Positions 55,033 to 63,587 of a stretch of 64,000 nucleotides of DNA are shown here, piece by piece. The DNA comes from Rothia sp. ZJ932 (GTDB lineage: Bacteria; Actinomycetota; Actinomycetes; Actinomycetales; Micrococcaceae). A model generated the notes under the pieces. The model ran no database searches. It was not told where the DNA came from and saw only the letters and a program-made list of their open reading frames with translations. Position numbers and translations under genes: made by a program. The stretch covers positions 1,860,001 through 1,924,000 of the forward strand of contig NZ_CP070480.1 of NCBI RefSeq assembly GCF_016924835.1, written 5' to 3'. Every line of letters starts with the position of its first letter. Position 1 is the first letter of the stretch.

Positions 55033-56322
55033 TTAACCTTCAAAGAGTTGTTGCCCAATATACTGCCCTGGAGCGCATCCCGGTGGAAGAGCAAAAACTG
55101 CCGATCCGATGGGTACCGTCCAAGTGTTAAGCATATCTAGTGTGGCAAGTCTGCGCTGAATGGGTACAAACTGAGCCAGCGGATCCACCTGGTAGGAGCA
55201 GAAAATCAGACCCGATTGGGAGATTCCGCCTGCGGTATCACCGTGCTGGGAGATCCCCGAGGCAGCTGCCACGGGCAGGTCATAGTTGTAGGGTCTGCGG
55301 AGGATGCGTTCGATATCTTTTTCTGGTGCGGCACGCCTGATGTGGGCGTAGGGAGCAATAACCTCAAAGCCTAATTCATTGACCGCCTCGAGGTCTGCCT
55401 TATCGTGCTCATGTTCACCGGTCAAGGGCGCACCGTTAGAGAGTTTGCGTCCCACAGCGTCTTCACGAGCTGGCCTATCTGAGAGGTCCCAAGTGTCTAG
55501 ATTCATATGAATACGGCGGATTACCAGAGAAGTTCCACCGGGTACCCAAGGGGTGAGTCCCTCAACATTTTCTCCCCACACGTACCGGTCAATCGTGCCG
55601 TCTTCTTGTCGGGGGTTCACGGTACCATCAACCTGCCCAAAAAGATTGCGCGGGGTCTCACCGGGTTTTTCACTACCGTGGGCGCGCAGAAAACCATCTT
55701 GCACCCACCGCACCGTGACAAAAGGACGCGCGCCTTTGAGTAGGGTGCGCTGGGCGTGTGCGAGGGTCATGCGGTCGTTAGCGCACAGTTGTAGAAGTAG
55801 ATCCCCGTCATTCCAGGCGTCTTCTAGACGGTCGATTTCATCAAAAGCCGGTAGAGGTTTAAGCCACTGCGGTTTAGCTGCTGGGGCAGCTATGTCAAAG
55901 ATTTTCTCGCCAAAGCCGAAAGTCACGGTAAGGTTGGCGGCAACGGCGGCAAGCTCGGGTTCTTGGTCGACAAGCGAGGGTTCCCCGGCGCACAGCTTAG
56001 CGGCGTCAGCGGTGAGAACCCTCATCAGCCGAATCAGCGCCTGGGTATTGGTGCCCTCACATAAATCCAGAGCGATGAAAACAGCATGAGCCTGGGCAGG
56101 AGTATCAATTCCCGCTTGGCGTTTACCGTAGAAGGCAACCCGCGTGTCCACCAGCGGGGTCACCTCGCTCTGAGACTGTTTCTCTTCTTGCTGCCCCGCA
56201 GAAGTAGAGCAAGCCGCTGTGGCAAGAGCTACGGCACCTAGCCCAACGCCAACAACCGCCCGACGTGTGGTGGAACGTGATGTAATTGAAGAAGTGAGTG
56301 AATCGGGGGTTTGCTCAGCCAC
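55033..56322 (-). CDS. Tat-exported Dyp-type heme peroxidase (DtpA/EfeB-like)
   Basis: A GTG-initiated 429-residue protein. The twin-arginine signal (RR at 20-21, then an apolar stretch and a possible lipobox AACS) directs a folded heme protein out of the cell. The Dyp signature GQVDG (229-233, D232) and proximal heme histidine H327 are intact. Similarity is to the EfeB/DtpA class. Sitting between PCuAC and CopD-CtaG, it parallels Streptomyces lividans DtpA, which is tied to copper trafficking. Confidence 0.92.
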   Translation of the reverse strand: MAEQTPDSLTSSITSRSTTRRAVVGVGLGAVALATAACSTSAGQQEEKQSQSEVTPLVDTRVAFYGKRQAGIDTPAQAHAVFIALDLCEGTNTQALIRLMRVLTADAAKLCAGEPSLVDQEPELAAVAANLTVTFGFGEKIFDIAAPAAKPQWLKPLPAFDEIDRLEDAWNDGDLLLQLCANDRMTLAHAQRTLLKGARPFVTVRWVQDGFLRAHGSEKPGETPRNLFGQVDGTVNPRQEDGTIDRYVWGENVEGLTPWVPGGTSLVIRRIHMNLDTWDLSDRPAREDAVGRKLSNGAPLTGEHEHDKADLEAVNELGFEVIAPYAHIRRAAPEKDIERILRRPYNYDLPVAAASGISQHGDTAGGISQSGLIFCSYQVDPLAQFVPIQRRLATLDMLNTWTVPIGSAVFALPPGCAPGQYIGQQLFEG

Positions 56323-56418
56323 AGCTTAACTTAACTCTTCTCGTGAATCTTTACTCTGACTGAGGCAACCAGCTACACATCATCTCAGCAAGGTACAGCC
56401 GGTGGCGATTTCAGTCTT

Positions 56419-57063
56419 TTACTGGGCGCAGATGGGCAGCTCTACCGCCGCGTGATCTGCGTGGTCGTGCCCCTCGTGCTCATCGTCTGCGGAATGTGCT
56501 CCGTGAGCCGTATGCTCCATGGCAGCAGCAGAGTGTTCATCACCGGGTGCGTACTCCTCTTGGGCGCCCTGGTAGTCACGCACCGCAAAAGTAAAGTTCT
56601 TTGATGACTCCGGGGTTTCAATGGCTACGTCAAGGGTGGACCCGGTGGGTAGTGAGCATCCAAGATCCATAAACATGATGTGAGATCCACCGGGTTCCAT
56701 AGTGAAAGACTCCCCCGGTTCAATGGTGAAGCCTTCAGGAGCTTCCTTCATAGTAGAAGTGCCGGTGGTGGGATCAATCTCGGTCACGTGCAACTGCACC
56801 GTATCGGTAGCCGCACTCGCAGCACCGGTGATAGTAACAGTTTCCTCGCTGGTGTTCGTTAAGGTACCAAAAGCAGCGGTCATACCTTTATCAGCCGCTT
56901 TGACCCAACCATCAGCCAGCTCCAGGGGTGCTTCTGCTGAAACAGCGGTGCTACTAGCTGCGTCCGTAGTTGTCTTTGATATTGCCTCCGTATCAGATGC
57001 GCTACAACCGGTCAGAGCAAGAAAGCTAAAAGCAACAATAGCTGCCAGGGGGCGATAGTTCAC
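56419..57063 (-). CDS. PCuAC copper chaperone, lipoprotein with His-rich tail
   Basis: A GTG start; 214 residues with a lipobox LTGC (C20). The PCuAC copper motif H92-x12-M105-x22-H128-x-M130 is intact. The family delivers Cu(I) to cytochrome oxidase CuA sites. An extra His- and Asp-rich C-terminal extension (about 175-205: EHTAHGAHSADDEHEGHDHAD) probably binds additional copper, as in other actinobacterial and proteobacterial PCuAC proteins with such tails. The operon starts with copC 36 bp upstream. Confidence 0.93.
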   Translation of the reverse strand: MNYRPLAAIVAFSFLALTGCSASDTEAISKTTTDAASSTAVSAEAPLELADGWVKAADKGMTAAFGTLTNTSEETVTITGAASAATDTVQLHVTEIDPTTGTSTMKEAPEGFTIEPGESFTMEPGGSHIMFMDLGCSLPTGSTLDVAIETPESSKNFTFAVRDYQGAQEEYAPGDEHSAAAMEHTAHGAHSADDEHEGHDHADHAAVELPICAQ

Positions 57064-57098
57064 GGTCGTCTTCTTTCGATGAGTTCTATCAACACGTA

Positions 57099-57698
57099 TT
57101 AGTTCTTGCGATTCTTCGCCACGACTACGCCCACCATACCAATAGTGGCTAGAGCAGCGAGCGTCATGATTACTATATTGGTTGCATTCAAACCGGTGGC
57201 AGTCGAAACATTATCAGTAGTGGCATCTGCGGACGCGCTTTCTTTAGGGGCATCAGAGACGAAAGCCTCTGCTGGGGCAGCTGCCGTGTCGGATGCGCCC
57301 TCCCCCACCACAAATTCGTAGGTGCCCTGAATGGGATGACCGTCAGATGACACTACACGCCAGGTGACAGTGTAGGTTTCGTCGGCAGCGGCATCCCCAA
57401 GATTAAGGTTCTGTGTAACCTGCTTACCGTTAACCGTAGGCTCTCCTTCAGCTACGCTGTCGCCTACAGAGTTAGTCACCCGCACCTGGTTACCAATATC
57501 CATGATTTCACCGCTGTAGGTGAGTTCCAAGGCATCGGGGGCAGTCTCAAGCTCAGCACCGTTTTCAGGGTTTGATGAAATGAGTTCATCGTGTGCGTAC
57601 GCCGGTGTCAGCGCCCCAGCGCATACCGCCGCGGCAATACCCACTGTTGCTAATACACTTCGCGAGATTGTGGGGGTCATGCTAAGTACAGACTTCAT
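57099..57698 (-). CDS. CopC-domain copper-binding protein, membrane-anchored
   Basis: The start is read at ATG 57698 (MKSVLSM, GAAGAG upstream); a TTG at 57710 is in frame. The 199-residue product has a signal peptide likely cleaved after AYA, exposing an N-terminal His (HDELISS), the first Cu(II) ligand of CopC. The SSDGHPIQG motif carries the Asp and His that complete the site. A C-terminal helix and positively charged tail (VVVAKNRKN) anchor it. It is the first gene of the copper operon and binds copper outside the cell for the PCuAC/CopD partners. Confidence 0.92.
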   Translation of the reverse strand: MKSVLSMTPTISRSVLATVGIAAAVCAGALTPAYAHDELISSNPENGAELETAPDALELTYSGEIMDIGNQVRVTNSVGDSVAEGEPTVNGKQVTQNLNLGDAAADETYTVTWRVVSSDGHPIQGTYEFVVGEGASDTAAAPAEAFVSDAPKESASADATTDNVSTATGLNATNIVIMTLAALATIGMVGVVVAKNRKN

Positions 57699-57882
57699 TA
57701 ATCTCTTCAAATCCTTTGGTAAGTATCGATGAGGGGGCGGCTGCCCAGGTGCTCCTCATTGTAGTAGCTCTTCCTGATAAACAGGTGAGAGAACCCTGCT
57801 TCGTTCTCGTCTCTGGCGGAAGCTCTAAAAACACCCGTACAGCGCATCCTCTGATAAAAGAAAAAGTTTGATAGGTATACAA

Positions 57883-57917
57883 AAGGTCGCTTCATACTAG
57901 AAGTATGAAGCGACCTT
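57883..57917. terminator. terminator after the HU gene
   Basis: A 16-bp perfect stem (AAGGTCGCTTCATACT / AGTATGAAGCGACCTT) with a 3-nt loop. On the minus strand TTTT follows. It lies 48 bp past the HU stop. Confidence 0.85.
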
Positions 57918-57965
57918 AGTGTGAGGGGAATCCCTCAATGAGACCTAGAGTGTTTCTTGAAGAAT

Positions 57966-58250
57966 TTACTTCTTTGAAACAGCAGCCTTCAGCTTTGAAC
58001 CTGCGGTGAGCTTTACACCGTGACCTGCAGGAATCTGAATGGTTTCGCCGGTCTGGGGGTTGCGGCCGGTGCGTGCTGCACGGTCAGTGCGCTCGATTGC
58101 CATCCAACCGGGAATGGTGATCTTTTCGCCCTGAGCAACTGAAGACTCGAAAACCTGGAACAGTGCGTCGAGCACACCGTTTACTGCTGCCTGGCTGGTG
58201 CCAGCCTTTTCTGCTACCTCTGCGACGAGTTCGCTGCGGTTCTTAGCCAT
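57966..58250 (-). CDS. hup: HU-family nucleoid protein
   Basis: Read from ATG 58250 (MAKNRSEL), with AGGAGGGACATC upstream. 94 residues. It has the HU signature ARTGRNPQTGETIQIPA on the DNA-binding arm and a LVAEVAEKAGTSQAAVNGVLDAL dimer helix. This is the short form without the long Lys/Ala tail of mycobacterial HU. It compacts DNA and is probably highly expressed. It follows rpsN by 69 bp and may partly share transcripts with the ribosomal genes. Confidence 0.95.
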   Translation of the reverse strand: MAKNRSELVAEVAEKAGTSQAAVNGVLDALFQVFESSVAQGEKITIPGWMAIERTDRAARTGRNPQTGETIQIPAGHGVKLTAGSKLKAAVSKK

Positions 58251-58319
58251 TGATGTCCCTCCTGAGACTAAGTACATGAAGTGAGGTTCACTTGGTTTAT
58301 GAGAACCTCACCACACAAT

Positions 58320-58625
58320 TTACCAGCTTGACTTGGTGATACCGGGGAGTTCGCCACGGTGTGCCATTTCACGGAAACGCACACGTGAGATGCCGAACTT
58401 CTGGAAAGTACCGCGGGGGCGACCATCAATCTGGTCACGGTTGCGAACACGTACCGGTGAAGCGTTGCGGGGAAGCTTCTGCAGGCCGAGGCGTGCTGCT
58501 TCACGCTCTTCGGGGGTAGCATTTTCGTCTACGAGGGTCTTTTTCAGTGCTTCGCGCTTTTCAGCGTAGCGAGCAACGATGACCTTGCGCTGCTCATTGC
58601 GAGCGATCTTTGACTTCTTAGCCAT
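58320..58625 (-). CDS. rpsN: 30S ribosomal protein S14, zinc-independent form
   Basis: 101 residues, long S14 form: [17 protein letters not shown] at the N-terminus and [31 protein letters not shown] in the conserved C-terminal region. No cysteines, so this is the zinc-free paralogue. It lies 3 bp after rpmG; together with rpmB the three form a C-minus ribosomal protein cluster. Such copies replace zinc-binding ones in Actinobacteria during zinc limitation. Confidence 0.95.
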   Translation of the reverse strand: MAKKSKIARNEQRKVIVARYAEKREALKKTLVDENATPEEREAARLGLQKLPRNASPVRVRNRDQIDGRPRGTFQKFGISRVRFREMAHRGELPGITKSSW

Positions 58626-58628
58626 TGT

Positions 58629-58799
58629 TTAGCGCTCCTCTCGGAAGTCAACGTGCTGACGCACTACGGGATCGTACTTCTTAAGAACCATACGATCGGG
58701 GTTGTTGCGGCGGTTCTTACGGGTAACGTAAGTGTAACCGGTGCCCGCAGTGGACTTGAGCTTGATGATCGGACGTACGTCCTTGCCCTTTGATGCCAT
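58629..58799 (-). CDS. rpmG: 50S ribosomal protein L33, zinc-independent form
   Basis: 56 residues: it begins [16 protein letters not shown] and continues [18 protein letters not shown], ending HVDFREER, the L33 signature. No cysteine, hence the zinc-free type. It starts 2 bp after the rpmB stop. It was found by reading the sequence between rpsN and rpmB. Confidence 0.95.
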   Translation of the reverse strand: MASKGKDVRPIIKLKSTAGTGYTYVTRKNRRNNPDRMVLKKYDPVVRQHVDFREER

Positions 58800-58801
58800 A
58801 G

Positions 58802-59038
58802 TTAAATCTTCTCCCCGCGAGCGATAATTTCAGCTACAACTGCGTCAATGCCGCGAGCATCAATAACCTTGATGCCTTTAGCTGACAGGTTGAGAGTTAC
58901 ATTGCGACGAAGTGAGGGTACGTAGTACTTCTTCTTCTGAATGTTCGGATCAAAACGACGCTTGTTGCGACGGTGTGAGTGCGAGATGCTGTGTCCAAAG
59001 CCGGGAACAGCTCCGGTCACCTGGCAGACAGCTGCCAT
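58802..59038 (-). CDS. rpmB: 50S ribosomal protein L28
   Basis: 78 residues from ATG 59038, RBS TGGAGGAGAC. It begins [22 protein letters not shown] and has [15 protein letters not shown], the L28 core. Only C5 is present, so the zinc ribbon cysteines of the C-plus form are missing. First gene of the rpmB-rpmG-rpsN cluster. In many Actinobacteria this cluster is controlled by the zinc regulator Zur. I did not find a clear Zur box. Confidence 0.95.
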   Translation of the reverse strand: MAAVCQVTGAVPGFGHSISHSHRRNKRRFDPNIQKKKYYVPSLRRNVTLNLSAKGIKVIDARGIDAVVAEIIARGEKI

Positions 59039-59621
59039 AGTAGTCTCCTCCAAATGTTGACGAAATGACGGTGCGCAGTGTGCTCTTTCTCAACCGGTAA
59101 GCGGCCGGTTACAGAAGAACAGTGAAGGCGTCCCGCCACCAAGGTAGAGCACCGGGTTATTCTCCAAGGCTAGAGTGTTGAGAACCTCGCAACCCGGGTG
59201 AGAGTCCGGATTGGGGCCTGGCCGCGGGAAAAACGGTGAAGCTTTGTTTAGTGGTCGAGAGGTGTTGCCACCACTACGAACAGCCTTAAATACTAGGTAA
59301 GTCACGCCCTCGATGCAAGCGCAACAGTCTTAAAATCCTTGACTTTCCGCGGTTTATTACGGGTCAGGGCAACTGTTATGCGTGTATTTAAGGGGGAACA
59401 ACCTGTTTAAAGGCACTAGATAATTCTAGGTGAAACAGGGTATTTCTGCAAGTCAAACCGGGGTTTTTACGAGCAAAAGCGGGGTGTTTTGCGGCTCTTA
59501 CCATCAGTAAATTACATACTTGCAATTTAAGATGTGACTTTAACGGCTTAAAGTCAGTTGATGGCTAATCTCTGCCTCTGTTCCCCTTGATTTTAAGATC
59601 CAGACACTGCTGACTCACCCG
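59039..59621. other. intergenic region upstream of rpmB, 583 bp
   Basis: No gene is recognised. Near rpmB there is an inverted repeat AACCGG-N7-CCGGTT (59092-59110), a possible operator. The middle holds GC-rich segments and hairpin-prone stretches without any RNA family I recognise, and the left part next to the siderophore reductase is AT-rich. Confidence 0.4.
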
Positions 59622-60593
59622 CTAGCTCTCAGCTCGTCCTGCCCTCCAATACCCCATAAAAGAGATGCTCTTTTTATCAATGCCAGCCTCGTTCACACAA
59701 ATGCGCCGCAAATTACGTACCACTCCAGCCTCACCGGCGATAAAGATGTAGGTGTCACTACCACCCTCGGCAACCTGCCAAAGGTAAGGTTCATCCACTG
59801 CGGGAGCATCCTCATCAGCAACTGACGCACCGTTTACGCCTAAGATCGCCCGTAGGGTTTTCTCAAGGAGCTGGCCTCGCTCACCGTGCTGAGCACGCGG
59901 CATCCAGTGTAAGGTGAGATTCTCTCGCCCCTGGTTTAGCACAGGGCAGTCAGCGAGTTCCTGGGGTAGCTCTCCCTCGCCCGCTGGCACTTCAATCAAC
60001 GCATCAAGTGCTACCTGGGGCGGTAGCTCCCTAATAATCGAGAAGGCAGCGGGGGCAGCGGTTTCATCGGCACATATCAGGACGCGCGTAGCGTCTTGCA
60101 GGTTCCAGCTGGCCCACAGGCTGGCGGGTTTGCAGGGACCCAAGAAAGAGATACGATCGCCCACCTGTGTGTTCGTTGCCCAGGCAGAACCCGGTCCCAT
60201 ACTACCTGCCTCATCTTGGTGTAGCACGAAATCAATGTCTATCTCAGGTATGTTCTTGTGCTGGTCGATACCCCATCTGGCAGCGCGAACAGTGTAGGTG
60301 CGCATCCACCCGCGTTCATGCTCGGGCGCAGACAGCCATTCTTCGCGCCATGAATCGTTCAGACCGATAACTACCGGCTCGCTCTGCCCCGGTGGCGGTA
60401 TCAGCAGTTTGATGTATCCATCGAGGGTCGCGTTATTGCCGTGATACTGAAAAGCAGAGTAATCATCAAGGAATTCATCGGCAAGGGTGATTCTGACGAA
60501 GTGCTCTGAGAGACGCTGCACCCTCGTCACAGTGGCGGTAAACAGAGCGAACTGGGTTGTACCCGTTGTATAGACTCTGCGGTTGCTGCTCAT
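59622..60593 (-). CDS. siderophore-interacting protein (ferric-siderophore reductase)
   Basis: A 323-residue SIP-type (ViuB-like) flavoprotein. The N-terminal FAD-binding beta barrel has RTYTVRAARW (FAD phosphate and isoalloxazine contacts) and DIDFVLHQDEAGSMGPGSAWA. The C-terminal NAD(P)H-type domain has LICADETAAPAAFSIIREL and the late YIFIAGEAGVVRNLRR. It releases iron by reducing ferric siderophores in the cytosol. The ATG overlaps the ATPase stop by 4 nt. Last gene of the iron-uptake operon. Confidence 0.92.
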   Translation of the reverse strand: MSSNRRVYTTGTTQFALFTATVTRVQRLSEHFVRITLADEFLDDYSAFQYHGNNATLDGYIKLLIPPPGQSEPVVIGLNDSWREEWLSAPEHERGWMRTYTVRAARWGIDQHKNIPEIDIDFVLHQDEAGSMGPGSAWATNTQVGDRISFLGPCKPASLWASWNLQDATRVLICADETAAPAAFSIIRELPPQVALDALIEVPAGEGELPQELADCPVLNQGRENLTLHWMPRAQHGERGQLLEKTLRAILGVNGASVADEDAPAVDEPYLWQVAEGGSDTYIFIAGEAGVVRNLRRICVNEAGIDKKSISFMGYWRAGRAES

Positions 60594-61408
60594 AGGGTGC
60601 GCCTTTCGTTGGGAACTCGCGCGTCCGGAACAATAACGGTTGCGCCTGTGCCCACAGGGTCGGATACCGAGGCTTTGAGCCCGAAGATAGTGTGCAAGTT
60701 CTCTGCGGTAAGCACCTCAGCCGGGGTTCCCTGACTTTCGATTCTTCCATCGCGCATAGCAACCAGGTGGTGAGCTACCCGCGCGGCGAGGTTGAGTTCG
60801 TGTAGCACCATCACCATGGTGGTGCCCCGCTGTTCGTTGAGATCAGCCAACAGGTCAAGAAGTTCCACCTGGTGGGCGAGGTCGAGGTAGGTGGTGGGCT
60901 CATCGAGCAATAAAATATCTGTTTCTTGGGCGAGCGCCATCGCAATCCACACACGCTGACGCTGACCGCCTGAGAGGGAGGTAACGGAGCGTTCAGCAAG
61001 TTCTATGGTGTGGGTTGCCTCTAATGCCCAGGCCACAGCCGCATCGTCTTCGGCGCTGTGGCGTGCAAAAAGCCCCTGGTAAGGGTAGCGTCCGCGCCCC
61101 ACAAGATCTGCCACTGTGATGCCGTCTGGTGTAATCGGTGCCTGCGGCAGTAGACCGACTTGACGAGCAAATTCTTTGCTGGGGAAGCTGTGAATATTGA
61201 TGCCATCAAGAGTGATGTCACCAGATTCTGGTTTGAGCAGGCGGGAGATGCCGCGCAGCAGGGTTGATTTTCCACAGCCGTTGGAGCCGATGATGGCTGT
61301 TATTTTGCCGGTAGGAATTTCTAAGCTGAGGTCTTGAACAATGGTTTTGGCACCGTAGCCTAGGTTCACCCGGTTAATGAGAAGGTGGCGAGGTATTGCC
61401 TGTTTCAT
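60590..61408 (-). CDS. iron-siderophore ABC transporter ATPase (FecE/FhuC-like)
   Basis: 272 residues with Walker A GSNGCGKST (41-49), signature LSGGQRQRV and Walker B LLLDEPTTYLD. The Q-loop region LPQAPITPDGITVADLVGRGRYP is that of siderophore/B12 importers. It energises the two FecCD permeases, which are encoded immediately upstream with 2 bp gaps, and is translationally coupled to the siderophore-interacting protein downstream. Confidence 0.94.
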   Translation of the reverse strand: MKQAIPRHLLINRVNLGYGAKTIVQDLSLEIPTGKITAIIGSNGCGKSTLLRGISRLLKPESGDITLDGINIHSFPSKEFARQVGLLPQAPITPDGITVADLVGRGRYPYQGLFARHSAEDDAAVAWALEATHTIELAERSVTSLSGGQRQRVWIAMALAQETDILLLDEPTTYLDLAHQVELLDLLADLNEQRGTTMVMVLHELNLAARVAHHLVAMRDGRIESQGTPAEVLTAENLHTIFGLKASVSDPVGTGATVIVPDARVPNERRTL

Positions 61409-61410
61409 GG

Positions 61411-62472
61411 TTATGTTTCTTTCTGCGCTTGAACCAGTAGCCAGATCAGTGCCGGTGCGCCTAATGCACCGGTGAGGATTCCCACCGGTAAGGGACCAGA
61501 GGGAATATAGTCGGTGGCTATCGCATCAGCCGCGATTACGATGATCGCTCCCGTAAGGGCTGAGGCGAGCAGAGAGTGCCTGCCACCAATGAGTCTGCGC
61601 GCAATTGGGCCCGAAACAAATGCAACGAAGGCTATGGGGCCGCTGGCTGCGGTTGCTACTGCTGCCAACAGTACGCCTAAGACGATGAAAGTCCAGCGGG
61701 TACGGGCAACGTTCAGCCCCAAGCTGTGGGCGAGGTCTTCCCCCACCGCCACCGCATGCAGACGGGTGTGCAGGGCAAAAACGACGGGCACAATCAGTGC
61801 TAGGGCGGCGGCAACGATGCCAATACGGTTCCAGTTAGCTACTGAGAGCGAACCGGTCATCCACAAAGTAGCTGAGGACGCACTTTGTAGACTCATACGC
61901 GCCAGCAGGTAGTTGATGATGGCACCTGCAAGAGCTGAAACGCCGATGCCCATGAGAATGAATCGGTTGCCCACATTTGTGCGTCCTGCCGCCAAACCCA
62001 TGACGCCGACTGCCACCAGAAGTGAGAAACCGATAGCGAAAAGTGAGAGGGTCAGGCCGCTCGCCGCCCAAAAGACGATACCAAGCACAGCACCCAGCGA
62101 GGCGCCAGTGCTGATGCCGATGATATCCGGTGAGGCGAGGGGGTTTCGCAGCAGTAGCTGAAAAGTCGCACCGGCTGCACCGAATGCTAGCCCCACTAAC
62201 AGCCCCAAGACTGCCCTGGGTAGCTTCTCTTCCATAACGATAAACCGGGCACCGCGGGCGTTTTCAAGGGTTCCACCTTGCACGATGGTGAGAAAGTCCC
62301 CCGGTGTTACGGTGTAATCCCCCAGGAGCACCCGAGCGAAGAATACCGCGGTGAGTAGTGCTACTAGGGCGGCAATGACACGAGCAGGACGTCTGCCTGC
62401 TCGCCTGCGAATATCGCGTACTCGTGCTGCGGGTATAACTGACGAGGCTGGTTCTTTAATCAGTGATGCCAT
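61411..62472 (-). CDS. FecCD-family iron-siderophore permease (2)
   Basis: 353 residues, about nine to ten helices. It has RLPRAVLGLLVGLAFGAAGATFQLLLRNPLASPDIIGISTGAS, the FecCD signature, and the late GPIAFVAFVSGPIARRL motif that couples to the ATPase. An N-terminal basic stretch (RRRAGRRPARV) precedes helix 1. It pairs with the permease upstream to form the membrane channel. Two bp separate it from both neighbours. Confidence 0.94.
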   Translation of the reverse strand: MASLIKEPASSVIPAARVRDIRRRAGRRPARVIAALVALLTAVFFARVLLGDYTVTPGDFLTIVQGGTLENARGARFIVMEEKLPRAVLGLLVGLAFGAAGATFQLLLRNPLASPDIIGISTGASLGAVLGIVFWAASGLTLSLFAIGFSLLVAVGVMGLAAGRTNVGNRFILMGIGVSALAGAIINYLLARMSLQSASSATLWMTGSLSVANWNRIGIVAAALALIVPVVFALHTRLHAVAVGEDLAHSLGLNVARTRWTFIVLGVLLAAVATAASGPIAFVAFVSGPIARRLIGGRHSLLASALTGAIIVIAADAIATDYIPSGPLPVGILTGALGAPALIWLLVQAQKET

Positions 62473-62474
62473 GT

Positions 62475-63512
62475 TTACAGATCAACTGTCTTGTGAAAGC
62501 GGATCAGGTAGAGAAAAACGGGAACACCGATTACTACCATGGTGACGCCCACCGGCACTTCTTCAGGCGGTAGGATGATTCTGCCTACTGTGTCAGCCAG
62601 GATCAGCAGGCTGGCACCCAGCACGGCAGAGAGGGGAATAATTTTGCGGTAGTCCGGGCCCACCAGCAAGCGCACAGCGTGGGGAGCCATAAGACCGATA
62701 AAGGCAATGGGTCCTGCCATCGATGTTGCGGTGCCACACAGTAAGGTGATGCCGATAAAGATGATGAAGCGTTTAAGGGCAACGTTTTCACCCAGCGAAG
62801 CTGCCATGTCATCGCCCAGAGCAAAGCTATTGATAGTGGCGGCGTTGAGCAGCAGTACCAGGGATCCAGCAATCACAAGGAACACGCCGGGGATGTATTC
62901 TTCCATTGAAGCACCGGCAACTGTGCCCAGCTGCCACTTACGCAAAGAATCCAGGACATCGCTGAACCGCAGAATAAGAGCCGCGGTGAAAGACCCCAGA
63001 CCTGCTGAAATTGCCGCGCCCATCAGGGCGAGTTTTACGGGGGTTGCCCCGTCGCGTCCGATCGATGCCAGCGCGTAGACCAATACCGAGGTTACCGCCG
63101 CGCCCACGAAGGCAAGCAGGGCAAAAGCTGTGGCTGACTGAATACCTAAGAACACGATGCCAAAGACAACGGCAAAGGCCGCCCCCGAATTTACTCCCAA
63201 AATACCGGGGTCACCCAGGGGGTTGCGGGTAACGCCCTGCATACCTGCCCCGGAAAGTGCGAGGGCAGCACCAATGGTAGCGGCCCAACAGGTACGCACC
63301 AGACGTTGGTCAATAATTGCGCTTTCAATCTCTGTTACAGGTTGTCCTTGCAAGTAGCTAAGAAATACCCCGGCATCCAGCACTCGAGTACCCAGCAGCA
63401 TGGAGGCAGCCAGCGTCCCTACACATAAAACCGCAGCGCACAAACTCAGCACCGGGTAGCCTGGGGCGACAAACGCTATTCTCCTCAAGTGCGGTCTAGT
63501 TTTCGTTCTCAT
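62475..63512 (-). CDS. FecCD-family iron-siderophore permease (1)
   Basis: 345 residues with the same signatures as its partner: RLVRTCWAATIGAALALSGAGMQGVTRNPLGDPGILGVNSGAA and GPIAFIGLMAPHAVRLL. It forms a heterodimer with the downstream permease. The upstream gap of about 75 bp to the binding-protein gene contains a hairpin terminator, so the permease-ATPase-reductase part may be expressed below the binding protein. Confidence 0.94.
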   Translation of the reverse strand: MRTKTRPHLRRIAFVAPGYPVLSLCAAVLCVGTLAASMLLGTRVLDAGVFLSYLQGQPVTEIESAIIDQRLVRTCWAATIGAALALSGAGMQGVTRNPLGDPGILGVNSGAAFAVVFGIVFLGIQSATAFALLAFVGAAVTSVLVYALASIGRDGATPVKLALMGAAISAGLGSFTAALILRFSDVLDSLRKWQLGTVAGASMEEYIPGVFLVIAGSLVLLLNAATINSFALGDDMAASLGENVALKRFIIFIGITLLCGTATSMAGPIAFIGLMAPHAVRLLVGPDYRKIIPLSAVLGASLLILADTVGRIILPPEEVPVGVTMVVIGVPVFLYLIRFHKTVDL

Positions 63513-63525
63513 ACATACCCTTAGA

Positions 63526-63571
63526 AAAGGCCCACCGCCTCACCCTGATCTCTCAGGGGGCAGTGAGCCTT
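63526..63571 (-). terminator. intra-operon terminator/attenuator
   Basis: On the minus strand AAGGCTCACTGCC pairs with GGCGGTGGGCCTT (13 pairs, two G-U) and TTTT follows. It lies between the substrate-binding protein and first permease gene, and probably limits read-through into the latter. Confidence 0.75.
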
Positions 63572-63587
63572 ATAAAACTGTGCAGTG

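Noticed and set aside
59039-59110. Zur box upstream of rpmB
   Set aside because: No sequence close to the actinobacterial Zur consensus (TGAAAATGATTTTCA type) was found; only an unrelated AACCGG inverted repeat.
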